Assembly: GCA_949130485.1 (NCBI GenBank) | Contig: OX422205.1 | Coordinates: 3,640,415-3,704,414 of the forward strand | Direction of reading: 5' to 3' | DNA: 64,000 bases | Source: Agelas oroides | Taxonomy: Eukaryota > Porifera > Demospongiae > Agelasida > Agelasidae | Shown here: in pieces, positions 25,301 through 32,225 of the stretch | How positions within the stretch are numbered: position 1 is the stretch's first letter | Layout of the letters: the number at the start of each line of letters is the position of its first letter | Notes under the pieces: model-generated | The model's input: the letters and a program-made list of their open reading frames with translations, nothing else | The model's database searches: none | What the model was told of the DNA's origin: nothing | Made by a program: the position numbers and the translations under genes

Positions 25301-28300
25301 ACCGAGCTTCTGCCACACCCTGGTGGCTGTGTGCCATTCGGTGTGACACCGTGGTCAGTGTGCTCTCACTGCCCCCTTGGTGGCTGTGTGCTTTATAGTG
25401 ATACCACGGTCGACATGCTCTCACCACACCCTGGTGGCTGTGTGATTTACTGTGACGATATGGTCATTTTGCTCCCGCCACACCCTGGTGGCTGAGTGCC
25501 ATTCTGAGTGCCATGGACATGCTCTCACCACACTTGAAAGTGTTCGTAAGGTTGGTAGCAATCCCAGCTGGAAGCTGCCGTCGTGGGATTGCTACCAACT
25601 TTTTGAACACTATCTGGGTAATCGTATTTGCCATGGTGGGGGTCAGCTCGAATGTAGTGTTTTCTTGGACTTTGCAGTCGGCCTGGTCCATTCTGCCATC
25701 TTCCCCTTCGTTCGCCCTCCTTTTGATTGTCTTCGTCCGCAGATGACATGCCTTCTTCTTAAGCCTTCATATGCTTTTGAAGCTGAATGTTTGCCTTGGA
25801 TTGAAAAAGCTTTTGAAGTTACCGTAATGCTATTATGTTTTACGTGTGAGAAACCTTTGCGTGTGAGAAACCTTTGCGATTTTGCCATTTTTAGGCCAAT
25901 TTAAGTAATTTGCGATCTTTGCGAATGAGCAGTACCTATCTTAGCCCCTCCCTCAATTTTCTTTCGCACGTAGTAACAATAATAGTCATGAATATCAACA
26001 AAGTAGCATAAAAGAACGCACAGTACTCTCTCCCAGATCTGGGAACTTCGGCTTGAAATGCCGTTGAGTAGCGGCATTCCCATACTCAGCTGCGTATCGG
26101 CCGATCTTGGCTCTGTCGGTGTCAGAGAAGTTGGTATATCGTTTCCGCTTCTTAGTGCTCTGTTGGCTGACTTGCTTCTCCAACACAGGCTTCACACCTC
26201 CGTTTGCTTCGCATGTTGCAACCACTCCGATCCAAGTGTCCTTGTGGCTGGGAAGTCGCATAGTCAGACTGAAATATTGGCGAATACCGGTACTCATCTC
26301 AGCTTCTGAAGAACAATGGAACTTATTCTGCCACCTTCACTGTTGTTATACTACACAAGGCCGGAAACATCCATTACCGCTGCTTCTCCTGGAACAGCCA
26401 GCTAACGTTCATTGGTTCGACGTCAACGTGTCAGTTAACCACACCTACCAAGAGCCACCCCCACAAGTTTAATTATTGCGATCTTTTCTTTGCGATGCCG
26501 TCAGCACTCACAAAATTCGCAAAAGTAAAGTTCACGTAAAACATTATAGCATTATGGTAGTACTGACTGTCACTCTGTTTCTCTGTCACGAGTTGAGCGT
26601 CATACTATCTGTGCATGCATGTGATCACCTAACCCCACCCCCTGTTTCCTTCATTTGTTAACTTAGTTAGCCTTCTACTTCCAACATGATAATGACAATC
26701 GAACAGTGCTAACATTGTGGTTGGAAGACTTGTTGTTCTTTGTCTGTTGCACAGGTTCCAGCCCACACAGGAAGAAAAGGAAATGTACAGAAACTACAAG
26801 GAAGACAAGAGCTTGCTCCAGAATGCTGATACCTTCCTGCTGAAGGTGCAGTAAAGCTACAGTATTTGCTGAGATGTTGGAATACATGGAATAATGAAAT
26901 AGTGGAACAACAGAACATTGGAACTACAAAATATATATTCCAAGAATGCACTTGCACAGAGTATGCAAGCCACACCCCTTTGCAGAGACCTGTCTTTATA
27001 TGTTCCTGCTACATGTACATGTATGTACAGGGTAAAACTCCCATTATGTCATACCTATGTTCGTATTGCACATGCGTAAGGTGACTACTGTGTATGTACA
27101 ATGTTAGTGCAGTACACATTAGATGGTGCAGTGCACATAGTCATCTGCAGTGGCCCGTTGCCTAATGGTTAGGGCTTAGTGCTAAAGTTAGGGTTAGGGC
27201 TAGGGCCAGGGAATGGAATCCTTTCCTTTGTCTTGCTCTGGTTTGTTGGTGTCAGACATCAATAGACATTTAGTACGCTTGTAGCAATATTGATGTAAGT
27301 ATGACATAATGCGACTTCTACTCTGTACCTAGCAGGAACCGTCGTTATCTGGAGGGTGTTCTATTCTTTTCCCTCAACTGTACACGGTTGTGTAATATCC
27401 TTTCTCTCAGCTGTAGCACTGTATTGTATATATTCCTTCCTCTCAGCTGTCTGAGATACCATTGCTGTCAGTAAGGCTGGATCTGCTGTTCACTATCAGA
27501 GAATTTCCTGCAAATTTTGAAGGATTTGAACCAGTGAGTCCAGATGTATTGCCAGTCTAGAACGTGGTGTACTTAATATCTTGTGTGAATGTTCTAAAGT
27601 GTGTCTTTGTATCACATTGACAAGATCTATATACTGCTGCTCTGGTAATTATCGTTCTACTAGATCTTGGAGTTGGCTTGGCAGGCCTGTCGTGAGCTTG
27701 ACACGTGTGAAGCCTTTGTTGAGGTGCTGCAGTACGTCCTGGCTGTTGGAAACTACCTGAATGCAGGCTCCAGGCATGGTGGAGCCTACGGTTTCAAGCT
27801 GGCTGTTTTACCAAAGGTAAATCAATTTCCCCCACCAAAGTGCTGAGAAGGCCTGAAATACTTGGTTATTCAGTAATGTACCTGGATGCCAGGTAGGTGT
27901 CTGGAAAATTCAAATGTGGTCTTTTGGTTGATGGAAATAGTTCTGTTGTTATCAGTTTATTTGTCTGATGTTCAGCTACTGTTCTTGAGCATGAACCAAT
28001 AGTCAACTTTGTAGTTGTGCCACTCCTTCAGAGATCTACACAACCAGACAACCATCACCCCCCACTGTCCTCTGTATGTATTGCACAGGTGATACTGTAC
28101 CGAATGCTTCAGTTACACACCTGGCAGCAGTACACATTAGAGGATTGTACATGTGAGAGCTGGTGGTTGGCCAGTTGTCATAGCTCAGTGGTAGAGCACT
28201 GGCGGCCAAGCCAGGTACCCTGGGTTTGACTCCTGGTGACTGCTACTGCTTTTCACTTTCCTATACTTTGTCGCATAACATCCAAAATGTCTTTAGTATT

Positions 28301-31300
28301 TTGATCCCCTAAATCTAGTGCATGGAGGGATATGTGTAACCAACCTACTTCTGCCTCTTTCCCCCTCCTCTTCCCAACACACACATACCAAGCTCTCAGA
28401 AACTCATGGTCATGAGAGGAAGACGACTCTTCTCCACTATCTTATCCAGCAGATGCACAGGCACCAGCCCCAGCTACTGGAGCTTCCTAAACACATGGAG
28501 GCCATTTCCAATGCCTCAAATGGTTTGTACAATAGTCAATGTAGTTGTTAATAGCCTTGTTTGTGCTATATAATATCATATTCTAGGTAGTACAGCGAAG
28601 GTTCTTCTGTCCATGAATACTATAAGCTCATGATACTACGCCCCCTTCGAGCAAATGCTCTCCCCCCTCTTTACCCCCTAAGTTCTTACATAGTTAATTT
28701 TCACTCATTTAAATGCCCCATAGTGAGCATCTTCTGGGAGTGCTTTTAGTGAGCTTTTGTCATTGAGTGTTTTTGCAAATGCATACACGCAGAATCCCTA
28801 GCCTTGTCTGCAGACCACTGCCTAGGTTTTGTCGCCCATGGTACGAGCTTACGTGTGTCATATCTCTGTCACCACTGGCAATGCAATGCCTCTCGGCTCA
28901 CTATCAACATAGGTGGCGCTGATTTCCTGTAGTACACAACTAGCAAAGCTGTGGTTCCTCCGGAAAGCCACGGTCAGATGTGGAGACTATGTTGCATATA
29001 TCTCCATGTCCTGATTCACATGATCATACAATGTATTTGTATGTCACTTGAAGCTCAGTCTTCTCTTCTAATTGCAGTCTCCATCACAAGCATATTGGCT
29101 GAACTTGAAGGTAGGTAACAGCTTTTTAAATACTGATATCTCTGGTAGTAAGTATGATAGTATGGGGTCTAGTTATGCAGTAAACTGTACTATAAATGAA
29201 GTATTCCTCCGTTTTGGCAATCTGGATTTTGGGCTGTTAAGGGTTGTTCCAGCAGGAAAGTTGTATGAATGGAATGCAGTACAGTGTTCCAGATTTCTAA
29301 GACGCTGTACTAGTAATCACAAATTCTTGATCATTTTAGTTGTGTGTTCTGTCCTCCAGTGATGCAGAAGGAGCTGGACAAGATTGAGAAGAATGCTACC
29401 ATGGTTGTTGAGAAAAACATGCCCAAGGATGCTGCTGATGCACTACTGAAAGATGTGAAGGTAAGTGGAACATTAAGAACAGCTACATGCAATCAGTTAA
29501 AGCCGGCCTATACAGACTTGTGTTTCGCACTTGTATTTGATGGTAGACTTTTTTTCTCCATTGATCTAGTGTGGTTCACTATGTACCCATATATTGTTGG
29601 CTTGTAGAGGCTATCTAAACTTGTTTACCCACTATTCAACTGTTACCACCAAACTTTGTGTGCAAACTCGTATGTGTCAAGGTCTTCCTATAATCCTTTA
29701 TTGCAGGAATTTGTTGCACAGTACCGAGAGCAGTTTCATACGCTTGTTACAAAAGGACAGGAGATGGATGAAACATATGGGAAGCTATTGGTAATTACCA
29801 TCATGTAGTACTTGCTGGATATCAAGTTACTGGTATACCACGTAGATCATGGTGCAACAGTGTAATAATTTGTCCTTGCACTACCACACACCCACATACA
29901 TGTATACATACATACATACATACACACACAACATCAGGTAAGGTTTGGTGAGCTTCCAAGCACTGATTCCGAGGACTTCTTTTCAGCAATTGCAAAGTTT
30001 GTTGGCCAGTTTAAGAAAGTCACCCTGGAAATGTTTCCCCCACCTAAACCTCCAAAACCTAGGTGTGCTACTAACATGTATTTGTTAATGTGTGGTTTGA
30101 CGTTCATGCATGCACATGTGTTGAGTCTATGTAAATTAGACATTACCAATATTTAATCTTACTTCTCGTCCATTATCTACTTGCTTTAGTTCAAAGAGTA
30201 TAAAGAAGTCAGTTGAATTCAAGTTGACTCCTGCAACAGATGTGCAGCATACAGAATCTGTAGACAGCCCAGTGAAGGTATTGATCAATGTTGCTGTGTT
30301 GCTGAGATGAGTACTATGAGCTTGATACAGTTCATTGATTGCGTGTGTGTGAGACTGCAGTAGCTTGGAGTGAGGCAGGTGAAAAGCTGTCTGGGTTTGG
30401 CCTAGTGATGGGGTGTGGCCAGGCTTGATTAGCTCAATCTAAATTCAGCAGCTGTTTCACCATATTACCTATCATGGCTTGGTTCTGGCTATCACCATCA
30501 ACATTAAACACTCATGTTAGTTTGGCAGGTGAATTTCTGACTTTGGAAATAGCTGTAATGTCTGTTTTTTTTGGCACAAGTATGTGTGATGAACTGTACC
30601 AGGCCTTTTGTACAAGTTTCTAGCTAGCAACAAGCTCTTCATAAGACCTATGCAAGCACTGTGACTACACGTACATTTCACAGAACTGTGGGTGTATTTG
30701 TACTTGCAAGCACAAGTAATGTTGTTGTTGTTGTAATTTTATTGCCTGGTATCTACAAGAAAATTCTCTTCTTTTTTGTACATATGGATAGGTTAGGTAA
30801 TAGAGAGTTTGGATTACTTTACGGTACTAGACTCCCCCCTCCCCTTCATTTTGCTACGTTAGTGGATCCTGGGAATGAGGCTTTACATGTAATTGCTGTA
30901 GTTTGTTATAGAAGCAACTCAAACAACCCTTTCAGTGGAGAAAAGCAGTTATCCCAATTGTACCCATGTAATGCAGGTATCACTGCTATTGCCTCCATCT
31001 ACAAGCATAGATGGTGTTTAGTTAGGAGCCAACACCATGTGAGAACTTGCTCTGAATGTTGTGTATTATCTGCAGTAACACATGAAATCTCTTGACCACA
31101 AACAATGTAATGATGAATATGCAATCAACTAAGAGGAGACTTGCGAACTTGGTAGATACACAGCTGCTATATGATTTCTGTAGGTTCCTCCAAAGAGTGG
31201 AGATAAGGAGATGTCAATTTCCACAGCACATATACAAGCCAATAAATTGGTAAGCCAGAAAATACATTGAGTATAGCATGGGTGGGGAACACATGACTGA

Positions 31301-31702
31301 GTCATTGTCTCTATAAGCATGCACTATCTGTGGTGATTAATGATTATTTCCTTGTAGCCTGCTTTGGGCCAGGTGCGACCTTCTATAAGTACTCTAACTA
31401 GAAACCTGCAACCAAAGGAAGGTATCTTAGAAAAAAGGACCAAGGATGGCAAGAGATGGGAGAAGAGATACTTTGAACTTGAACGCAGCCAGCTACACTA
31501 CTATTTGGGCAAGGGGCAGAAGTATCGTGATACTATACGACTTTATGGGATACCAGTTAAACTCAGTGCTGAAGACCCAAGAGTGCTGTTGATTGAGACT
31601 GAAGCCCGAATATGGCACCTCAAAGCTGAGACTAATGAAGTTGCTAAAGATTGGTTAACTGCGCTGAAACTGCACACACAAGCACAAGGACCTGCCAGAT
31701 AG
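684..31702 (+). CDS. Formin (FH2 protein) with PH domains, 5' partial, 30 exons
   Basis: Actin-nucleating formin. Joined exons: 684-734, 1001-1165, 4129-4221, 5442-5522, 6338-6458, 6682-6847, 7280-7337, 7436-7539, 9009-9069, 10341-10407, 11534-11892, 12139-12255, 13059-13124, 13351-13649, 13902-14217, 14696-14870, 19516-19589, 19826-19934, 20502-20688, 26755-26845, 27447-27533, 27664-27816, 28393-28522, 29078-29110, 29360-29460, 29707-29790, 29938-30062, 30190-30277, 31184-31249, 31358-31702. All phases agree and give 1323 codons plus TAG. Order in the partial protein: PH-like segment (about 60-165), PH (about 205-303), low-complexity linker, FH1 (about 720-766), FH2 (about 780-1155), PH (about 1224-1315). 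Two animal formin groups outside the vertebrate set were described from phylogeny; the PH-containing one (PHCF) fits best, from memory of the family. The weakest junction is the GTGTAA donor after 12255. The start codon is outside or undetermined. Confidence 0.85.
798..986. repeat. (CA)n microsatellite array
   Basis: Interrupted CA dinucleotide array of nearly 190 bp, ending only about 15 bp before the acceptor of formin exon 2. Reading frames through it are artefacts. Confidence 0.97.
1001..6458 (+). CDS. Formin exons 2-5: N-terminal PH-like segment
   Basis: Exons 1001-1165, 4129-4221, 5442-5522 and 6338-6458 encode an alternating beta-strand pattern starting with LFNFSVYKWSRG, through VEFTDITGYTSE, and closing with an amphipathic helix, VIRLLAAIIEG. 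That is the layout of a PH-like fold: strands, then a C-terminal helix. No basic phosphoinositide-binding signature is obvious, so it may be a protein-binding PH-like module. The intron before 4129 ends in a very long C-rich polypyrimidine tract. Assignment to the PH fold is inference from pattern only. Confidence 0.55.
1175..1253. repeat. (GT)n microsatellite
   Basis: GT array beginning about 10 bp after the donor of formin exon 2. Together with the upstream CA array it flanks one exon with complementary repeats. Confidence 0.97.
2038..2070. repeat. Short TTAGGG-like interstitial repeat
   Basis: About four degenerate GGTTAG-type units. A second short run with similar units lies near 27180-27205. 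They are too short to be a telomere remnant with certainty. Confidence 0.4.
2574..2760. repeat. Degenerate GCATGCATGGTTGGGG minisatellite
   Basis: About four diverged copies of a unit built around CATGCATGCATGG plus GTGTTCTGGCAG, in a formin intron. Confidence 0.6.
3179..3733. repeat. 49-bp tandem array, about 11 copies
   Basis: Near-identical 49-bp units, each running from GGCTATGTTTAACC to CAGCGCCGGGAACCA. Copies differ at only two visible positions (CCTGG/CCGGG and CAGCG/CACCG). Each unit contains the inverted pair CCTGGTTCC / GGAACCAGG, so every repeat can fold. It sits in the formin intron before exon 3. Confidence 0.97.
5061..5284. mobile_element. MITE, foldback family with TAGCCTCGTTCCCAGGCC ends
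   Basis: Terminal inverted repeats read TAGCCTCGTTCCCAGGCCTT on the left and its reverse complement on the right. Flanking 9-mers 5052-5060 and 5285-5293 match at 8 of 9 positions, a likely target-site duplication. It has no coding capacity. The length of duplication points to a Mutator-like transposase supplied elsewhere; that is inference. Confidence 0.85.
5609..5858. repeat. 33-bp tandem repeat ending in a foldback
   Basis: Four to five copies of a 33-bp unit (GGAGATGTCCTTCAGTGCAT plus GTAACTCCAGTGT) are followed by an inverted copy of the same unit at about 5800-5855, so the tract can form a long hairpin. Open frames here are a by-product. Confidence 0.9.
6682..10407 (+). CDS. Formin exons 6-10: central PH domain
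   Basis: Exons 6682-6847, 7280-7337, 7436-7539, 9009-9069 and 10341-10407 encode a PH domain. It opens with IKEGMVEKRG, then KRWLKVCAGELLYC (strands 2-3 with the usual basic KRW), and ends with the hallmark tryptophan helix ERDEWYQAILDGYF. A proline-rich stretch (about residues 172-200) precedes it. PH domains bind phosphoinositides or protein partners and would place the formin at membranes. Exon phases 1, 2, 0, 2 and 0 chain without gaps, which supports the junctions. Confidence 0.8.
8787..8868. repeat. (CTGT)n microsatellite
   Basis: Interrupted CTGT tetranucleotide run in a formin intron. Confidence 0.9.
9155..9797. mobile_element. Repeat bounded by inverted GGGGCGAGCCTGAGCGAGCC
   Basis: The left edge GGGGCGAGCCTGAGCGAGCC and the right edge GCTCGCTCAGGCTCGCCCC form inverted ends about 640 bp apart. 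The interior (about 9376-9465) is clearly related to 59800-59890, where the same edge motif recurs, so this is a dispersed repeat family. An inner perfect-looking palindrome sits at about 9611-9650 (CTGGTGAGAACTATAGTTCT). No protein was recognised. Confidence 0.6.
10505..11212. repeat. 16-bp tandem array, about 44 copies
   Basis: Copies of CTATCTGCTTGCCCCT, with TGTCCCT and TGTTTGT variants. The unit length is not a multiple of three and contains no stop in any forward frame, so all three forward frames are open for hundreds of codons. It lies in the intron between formin exons 10341-10407 and 11534-11892 and is not part of the joined coding sequence. Confidence 0.97.
11300..11530. repeat. 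Pyrimidine-rich tract before formin exon 11
   Basis: A CT-rich simple tract with TTTCTTTC and CTCCCTCC runs that leads directly into the acceptor at 11532-11533. It serves as, or has expanded from, the polypyrimidine tract. Confidence 0.85.
11534..14217 (+). CDS. Formin exons 11-15: linker with 18-residue repeat
   Basis: Exons 11534-11892, 12139-12255, 13059-13124, 13351-13649 and 13902-14217. The first is basic and serine-rich and carries helical segments (KTMDEMLTMLKK); the second holds SERFSQLKAVYSARNG. The fourth contains an internal tandem repeat of 54 bp (18 residues, core EDKPECGEDSKGDI), with two full copies and flanking partial ones at about 13484-13615. The last exon is acidic and serine-rich and ends with a predicted helix, PKLLAIHRMLSEGAL. 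No known domain was recognised. Such linkers usually carry regulatory or phosphorylation sites, which is inference. Confidence 0.65.
14263..14495. mobile_element. TA-flanked MITE with CCGTATRGTTGGTAATTTT ends
   Basis: The left end CCGTATAGTTGGTAATTTT and the right end AAAATTACCAACCATACGG are imperfect inverted repeats flanked by TA dinucleotides, as expected for the Tc1/mariner/pogo superfamily. The interior has no coding frame. It lies in a formin intron. Confidence 0.85.
14696..14870 (+). CDS. Formin exon 16: FH1 proline-rich segment
   Basis: This exon encodes clustered proline runs (PPPLPPAL, PPPPPLLF, PPPPLPPGAPPLP). FH1 segments recruit profilin-actin and feed it to the adjacent FH2 ring. 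Only about three profilin-type tracts are present, so this FH1 is short. It is separated from the first FH2 exon by a 4.6-kb intron filled with repeats and a possible regulatory island. Confidence 0.85.
15078..15306 (+). mobile_element. tRNA-derived SINE copy with inverted flank
   Basis: Bases 15190-15265 match the copy at 28170-28260: a degraded A box (GCTTGGTGGTAGATCAC) and a B-box-like GGGTTTGATTCCC, then the shared tail TTTTCACTTTCCT and CATAACATCTAAA. Upstream, 15078-15100 is the inverted complement of the tail at 15284-15306, so the copy is bracketed by its own tail in inverted orientation. It is not a functional tRNA. Confidence 0.7.
15600..16650. promoter_or_regulatory. Possible regulatory island in the FH1-FH2 intron
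   Basis: Three YY1-like motifs occur within about 930 bp: AAAATGGCGGC near 15642, and the reverse-strand form GCCATTTT near 16022 and 16569. An NRF1-like ACGCATGCGCAC lies near 16586. This density is unlike the rest of the intron and could mark an internal promoter giving an FH2-only transcript. No TATA box or obvious first exon was found, so this is inference from motifs. Confidence 0.3.
16351..16380. repeat. (TTTC)n microsatellite
   Basis: Short tetranucleotide run in the formin intron. Confidence 0.85.
17328..17446. repeat. Duplicated and inverted TACAACAACTGGGACACTGG units
   Basis: Two direct copies of a roughly 50-bp unit containing CTTCTTCAGGCATACAAC and ACTGGGACACTGGTCAAAT are followed at once by an inverted copy, giving a perfect hairpin around 17385-17445. 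Confidence 0.85.
18184..18318. mobile_element. Small MITE with GACACCA-type inverted ends
   Basis: The left end GACACCACAGTGTAGGGATC and the right end, complementary over GATTCCTACGCTTTGGTGTC, form imperfect inverted repeats about 135 bp apart. No target duplication was identified. Confidence 0.65.
18521..19260. mobile_element. Foldback element with inverted arms of about 115 bp
   Basis: Bases 18521-18638 and 19145-19260 are near-perfect inverted complements. Each arm carries TGTAGGGATGG at one side and CCATCCCTACA at the other. The 500-bp centre is unique and C/A-rich. Transcribed in the formin intron, the arms would form a very stable hairpin 250 bp before the first FH2 exon. Confidence 0.85.
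19335..19480. repeat. (CA)n and poly-C simple repeat
   Basis: Alternating CA arrays and runs of 11 or more C residues, ending about 35 bp before an FH2 exon acceptor. Confidence 0.95.
19516..30062 (+). CDS. Formin exons 17-27: FH2 domain
   Basis: The FH2 domain opens with KMKKFYWATLPPAM (lasso tryptophan region, exon 19516-19589), continues through WIDWGKKDL, and reaches the core block VGNYLNAGSRHGGAYGFKL in exon 27664-27816, the most conserved FH2 signature. KTTLLHYL follows in 28393-28522, and the closing helices end at FGELPSTDSEDFFSAI in 29938-30062. The domain caps and elongates actin barbed ends as a ring-shaped dimer. The isoleucine and lysine important for actin contact lie in the first third and were not individually confirmed. 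One intron (20689-26754, about 6.1 kb) splits the domain and carries several mobile elements. Confidence 0.9.
19672..19761. mobile_element. Short relative of the TAGCCTCGTTCCCAGGCC MITE
   Basis: Left TAGCCTTGCTCCCAGGCCT and right AGGCCTGGGAACACTGGTA are diverged versions of the ends seen at 5061, 33645 and 58235. The copy is only about 90 bp long and degraded. Confidence 0.6.
20165..20390. repeat. Imperfect inverted repeat
   Basis: The block around CAGCAGATTGCAGAAATCTT near 20170 and its reverse complement near 20355-20385 pair over about 60 bp, with a G-run between them. It is probably an old foldback MITE. Confidence 0.65.
20771..20905. mobile_element. Foldback MITE with CATTATTCC ends
   Basis: Inverted ends of about 31 bp (CATTATTCCRTTGCGTATTT and onward) flank a core that contains a second small palindrome, GTGCTGTAGCACAGCAC. 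Confidence 0.8.
21817..22400 (-). pseudogene. Tyrosine recombinase (phage-integrase fold) fragment
   Basis: Read on the minus strand, 21817-21904 gives IKTLGRWESSAY followed by LLYI, the C-terminal block of tyrosine recombinases, where the Y of the AY..Y segment is the usual nucleophile region. Upstream on the same strand, about 22130-22240 gives KVYLGRMDNKLYPVATAV and YQAIRHR, the block that carries the first half of the catalytic domain. Frames change between the blocks and stops occur, so it is decayed. It lies in the 6-kb formin intron, antisense to the formin, and downstream of the ORF described at 22850-23960, so both belong to one dead element. Confidence 0.7.
22733..22793. repeat. 29-bp tandem duplication
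   Basis: Two consecutive copies of AGACACCAGATGCCAGGGTG plus ACGACCCCC. Confidence 0.85.
22850..23960 (-). pseudogene. Accessory ORF of the tyrosine-recombinase element, with internal 72-bp amplification
   Basis: On the minus strand the pieces read WEYVDLAEVRLPGRMKA, then AVMAKAYPEEVSDLRAYM, then a block LTIIQAQREYEEPVWRIYDE repeated six times, then NKQWSKDDESIFAKVFMGR and RRMKWCSS, and finally DHHQSDTCPLGS. Order and residues (YD pair, WS, CSS followed by H and CP) match the roughly 300-residue ORF found beside tyrosine recombinases in many aquatic animals. At least one 1-bp frameshift separates the first pieces. No reverse transcriptase was seen between this ORF and the recombinase. Family recognition is from memory. 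Confidence 0.6.
23096..23525. repeat. 72-bp tandem repeat, six copies
   Basis: A 72-bp (24-codon) unit containing CTCGTCATATATCCTCCAAA and TTTGGGCCTGAATGATGGTC. Because 72 is a multiple of three, both strands remain open. It is an amplification inside the accessory ORF, not a separate gene. Confidence 0.95.
24118..25510. repeat. Degenerate 55-60-bp minisatellite, interrupted by a MITE
   Basis: About a dozen diverged units built on CACACCCTGGTGGCTGTGTG followed by CACTGTGACACCATGGTC and TGCTCTC. The main block is 24765-25510, and related units before the MITE at 24118-24296 show that the MITE landed inside the array. A poly-C run lies at 24172-24195. Confidence 0.85.
24305..24745. mobile_element. 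hAT-like MITE, 441 bp
   Basis: The left end TAGGGATGCGGCTAATATGC and the right end complementary to TAGGGATGAGGCTATTATGC form terminal inverted repeats. Flanking 8-mers 24297-24304 and 24746-24753 match at 7 of 8 positions, fitting the 8-bp duplications of hAT elements. It has no transposase. It sits within the CACACCCTGGTGGCTG minisatellite. Confidence 0.8.
25540..25612. repeat. Palindrome with AAGTTGGTAGCAATCCC arms
   Basis: Arms of about 30 bp (AGTGTTCGTAAGGTTGGTAG and onward, and the reverse complement) separated by about 12 bp. It is a minimal foldback MITE or a hairpin locus. Confidence 0.8.
25820..26559. mobile_element. Pogo-like element, defective, 740 bp
   Basis: The ends TACCGTAATGCTATTATGTT and, inverted, TACCATAATGCTATAATGTT form terminal repeats, with TA at each edge as in the Tc1/mariner/pogo superfamily. 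The interior carries a short minus-strand frame described separately. It is too short for a full transposase, so it is an internally deleted, non-autonomous copy. Confidence 0.8.
25995..26297 (-). pseudogene. Pogo-type transposase N-terminal fragment
   Basis: A 100-codon frame with RKRYTNFSDTDRAKIGRYAA, AEYGNAATQRHFKPKFP and LGESTVRSF. This helix-turn-helix pattern (a run of basic residues, a helix, A..G...A.RHF, then L.ESTVR) is typical of the DNA-binding end of pogo/Tigger-like transposases. It ends before any DDE catalytic domain and is enclosed by the inverted repeats at 25820-26559. Confidence 0.6.
28170..28300 (+). mobile_element. tRNA-derived SINE copy
   Basis: The A box TAGCTCAGTGG fits TRGYNNANNNG perfectly and the B box GGTTTGACTCC differs from consensus at one site, spaced as in a tRNA. 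The anticodon region is not tRNA-like. The tail TTTTCACTTTCCT and CATAACATCCAAAA is shared with the copy at 15190-15306, which defines the family. Confidence 0.75.
30190..31702 (+). CDS. Formin exons 28-30: C-terminal PH domain and stop
   Basis: The last exon (31358-31702) encodes a textbook PH domain: KEGILEKRTKDGKRWEKRYF, strands around LHYYLGKG, RDTIRLYGIPVKL, and the final helix with invariant tryptophan, NEVAKDWLTALKLH. The KRW-KRYF spacing gives the basic loop typical of phosphoinositide binding. The protein ends ten residues later at TAG 31700-31702. There is no DAD-like basic tail after FH2, so control by GTPase-relieved autoinhibition, as in diaphanous formins, is not evident here. 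Confidence 0.88.
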
Positions 31703-31795
31703 TACATCACTTGTAGATTTCTCATAACAGTACAGTATGTACATTTTGTGTGAACTGAGGGGGTGGGTGTTGCTATATTTATTAAGCTATTGTGC

Positions 31796-31801
31796 AATAA
31801 A
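31796..31801 (+). terminator. Polyadenylation signal of the formin gene
   Basis: A canonical AATAAA lies 94 bp after the stop codon. The 3' UTR would therefore be short, about 110-130 bp. Confidence 0.7.
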
Positions 31802-31802
31802 C

Positions 31803-32220
31803 CCAGCCACATTGTTTTTGCATTAATATTGTATCAATGTTTGCCATGTACTATACTTTAGTTATTTATGTACTAAATCTAGTAAATCATCTCTGCTGTG
31901 CTGGCTGTTGCATACTAAAAGCAGATGGTTTGTCACGGTATGAAAAGAATGTTTTTCCCACTCTTGAAGCCCTCTAGAGCAAATCTGAGTCCAAGTTGGC
32001 TGGCACAGATAAATCCCCAACTGCTATGTGTAACCATGTATAGCAGTACATGCATGTACACACATTCATTCCCATTCCTAGGTCACATACACAGCCGAAA
32101 ATATTCTGACATGATACAGTTCTGTTGCCGTTCATAAATGATACAGATAAGTTTACGGAAGTGGATCAGTTCGGTAGCGACATGGGCCCATACAAGTACC
32201 ACAACATATTGATATCCAGG
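31803..32220. other. Spacer downstream of the formin
   Basis: AT-rich sequence with no coding frame, RNA gene or repeat that I could recognise. Confidence 0.5.
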
Positions 32221-32225
32221 TGTTG

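Noticed and set aside
24624..25495. Frames across the CACACCCTGGTGGCTG minisatellite
   Set aside because: They change frame with each repeat variant and show no conserved domain.
27150..27210. tRNA-like or telomere-like run (GCCTAATGGTTAGGG)
   Set aside because: It has an A-box-like word but no B box, and only two or three degenerate TTAGGG-like units.
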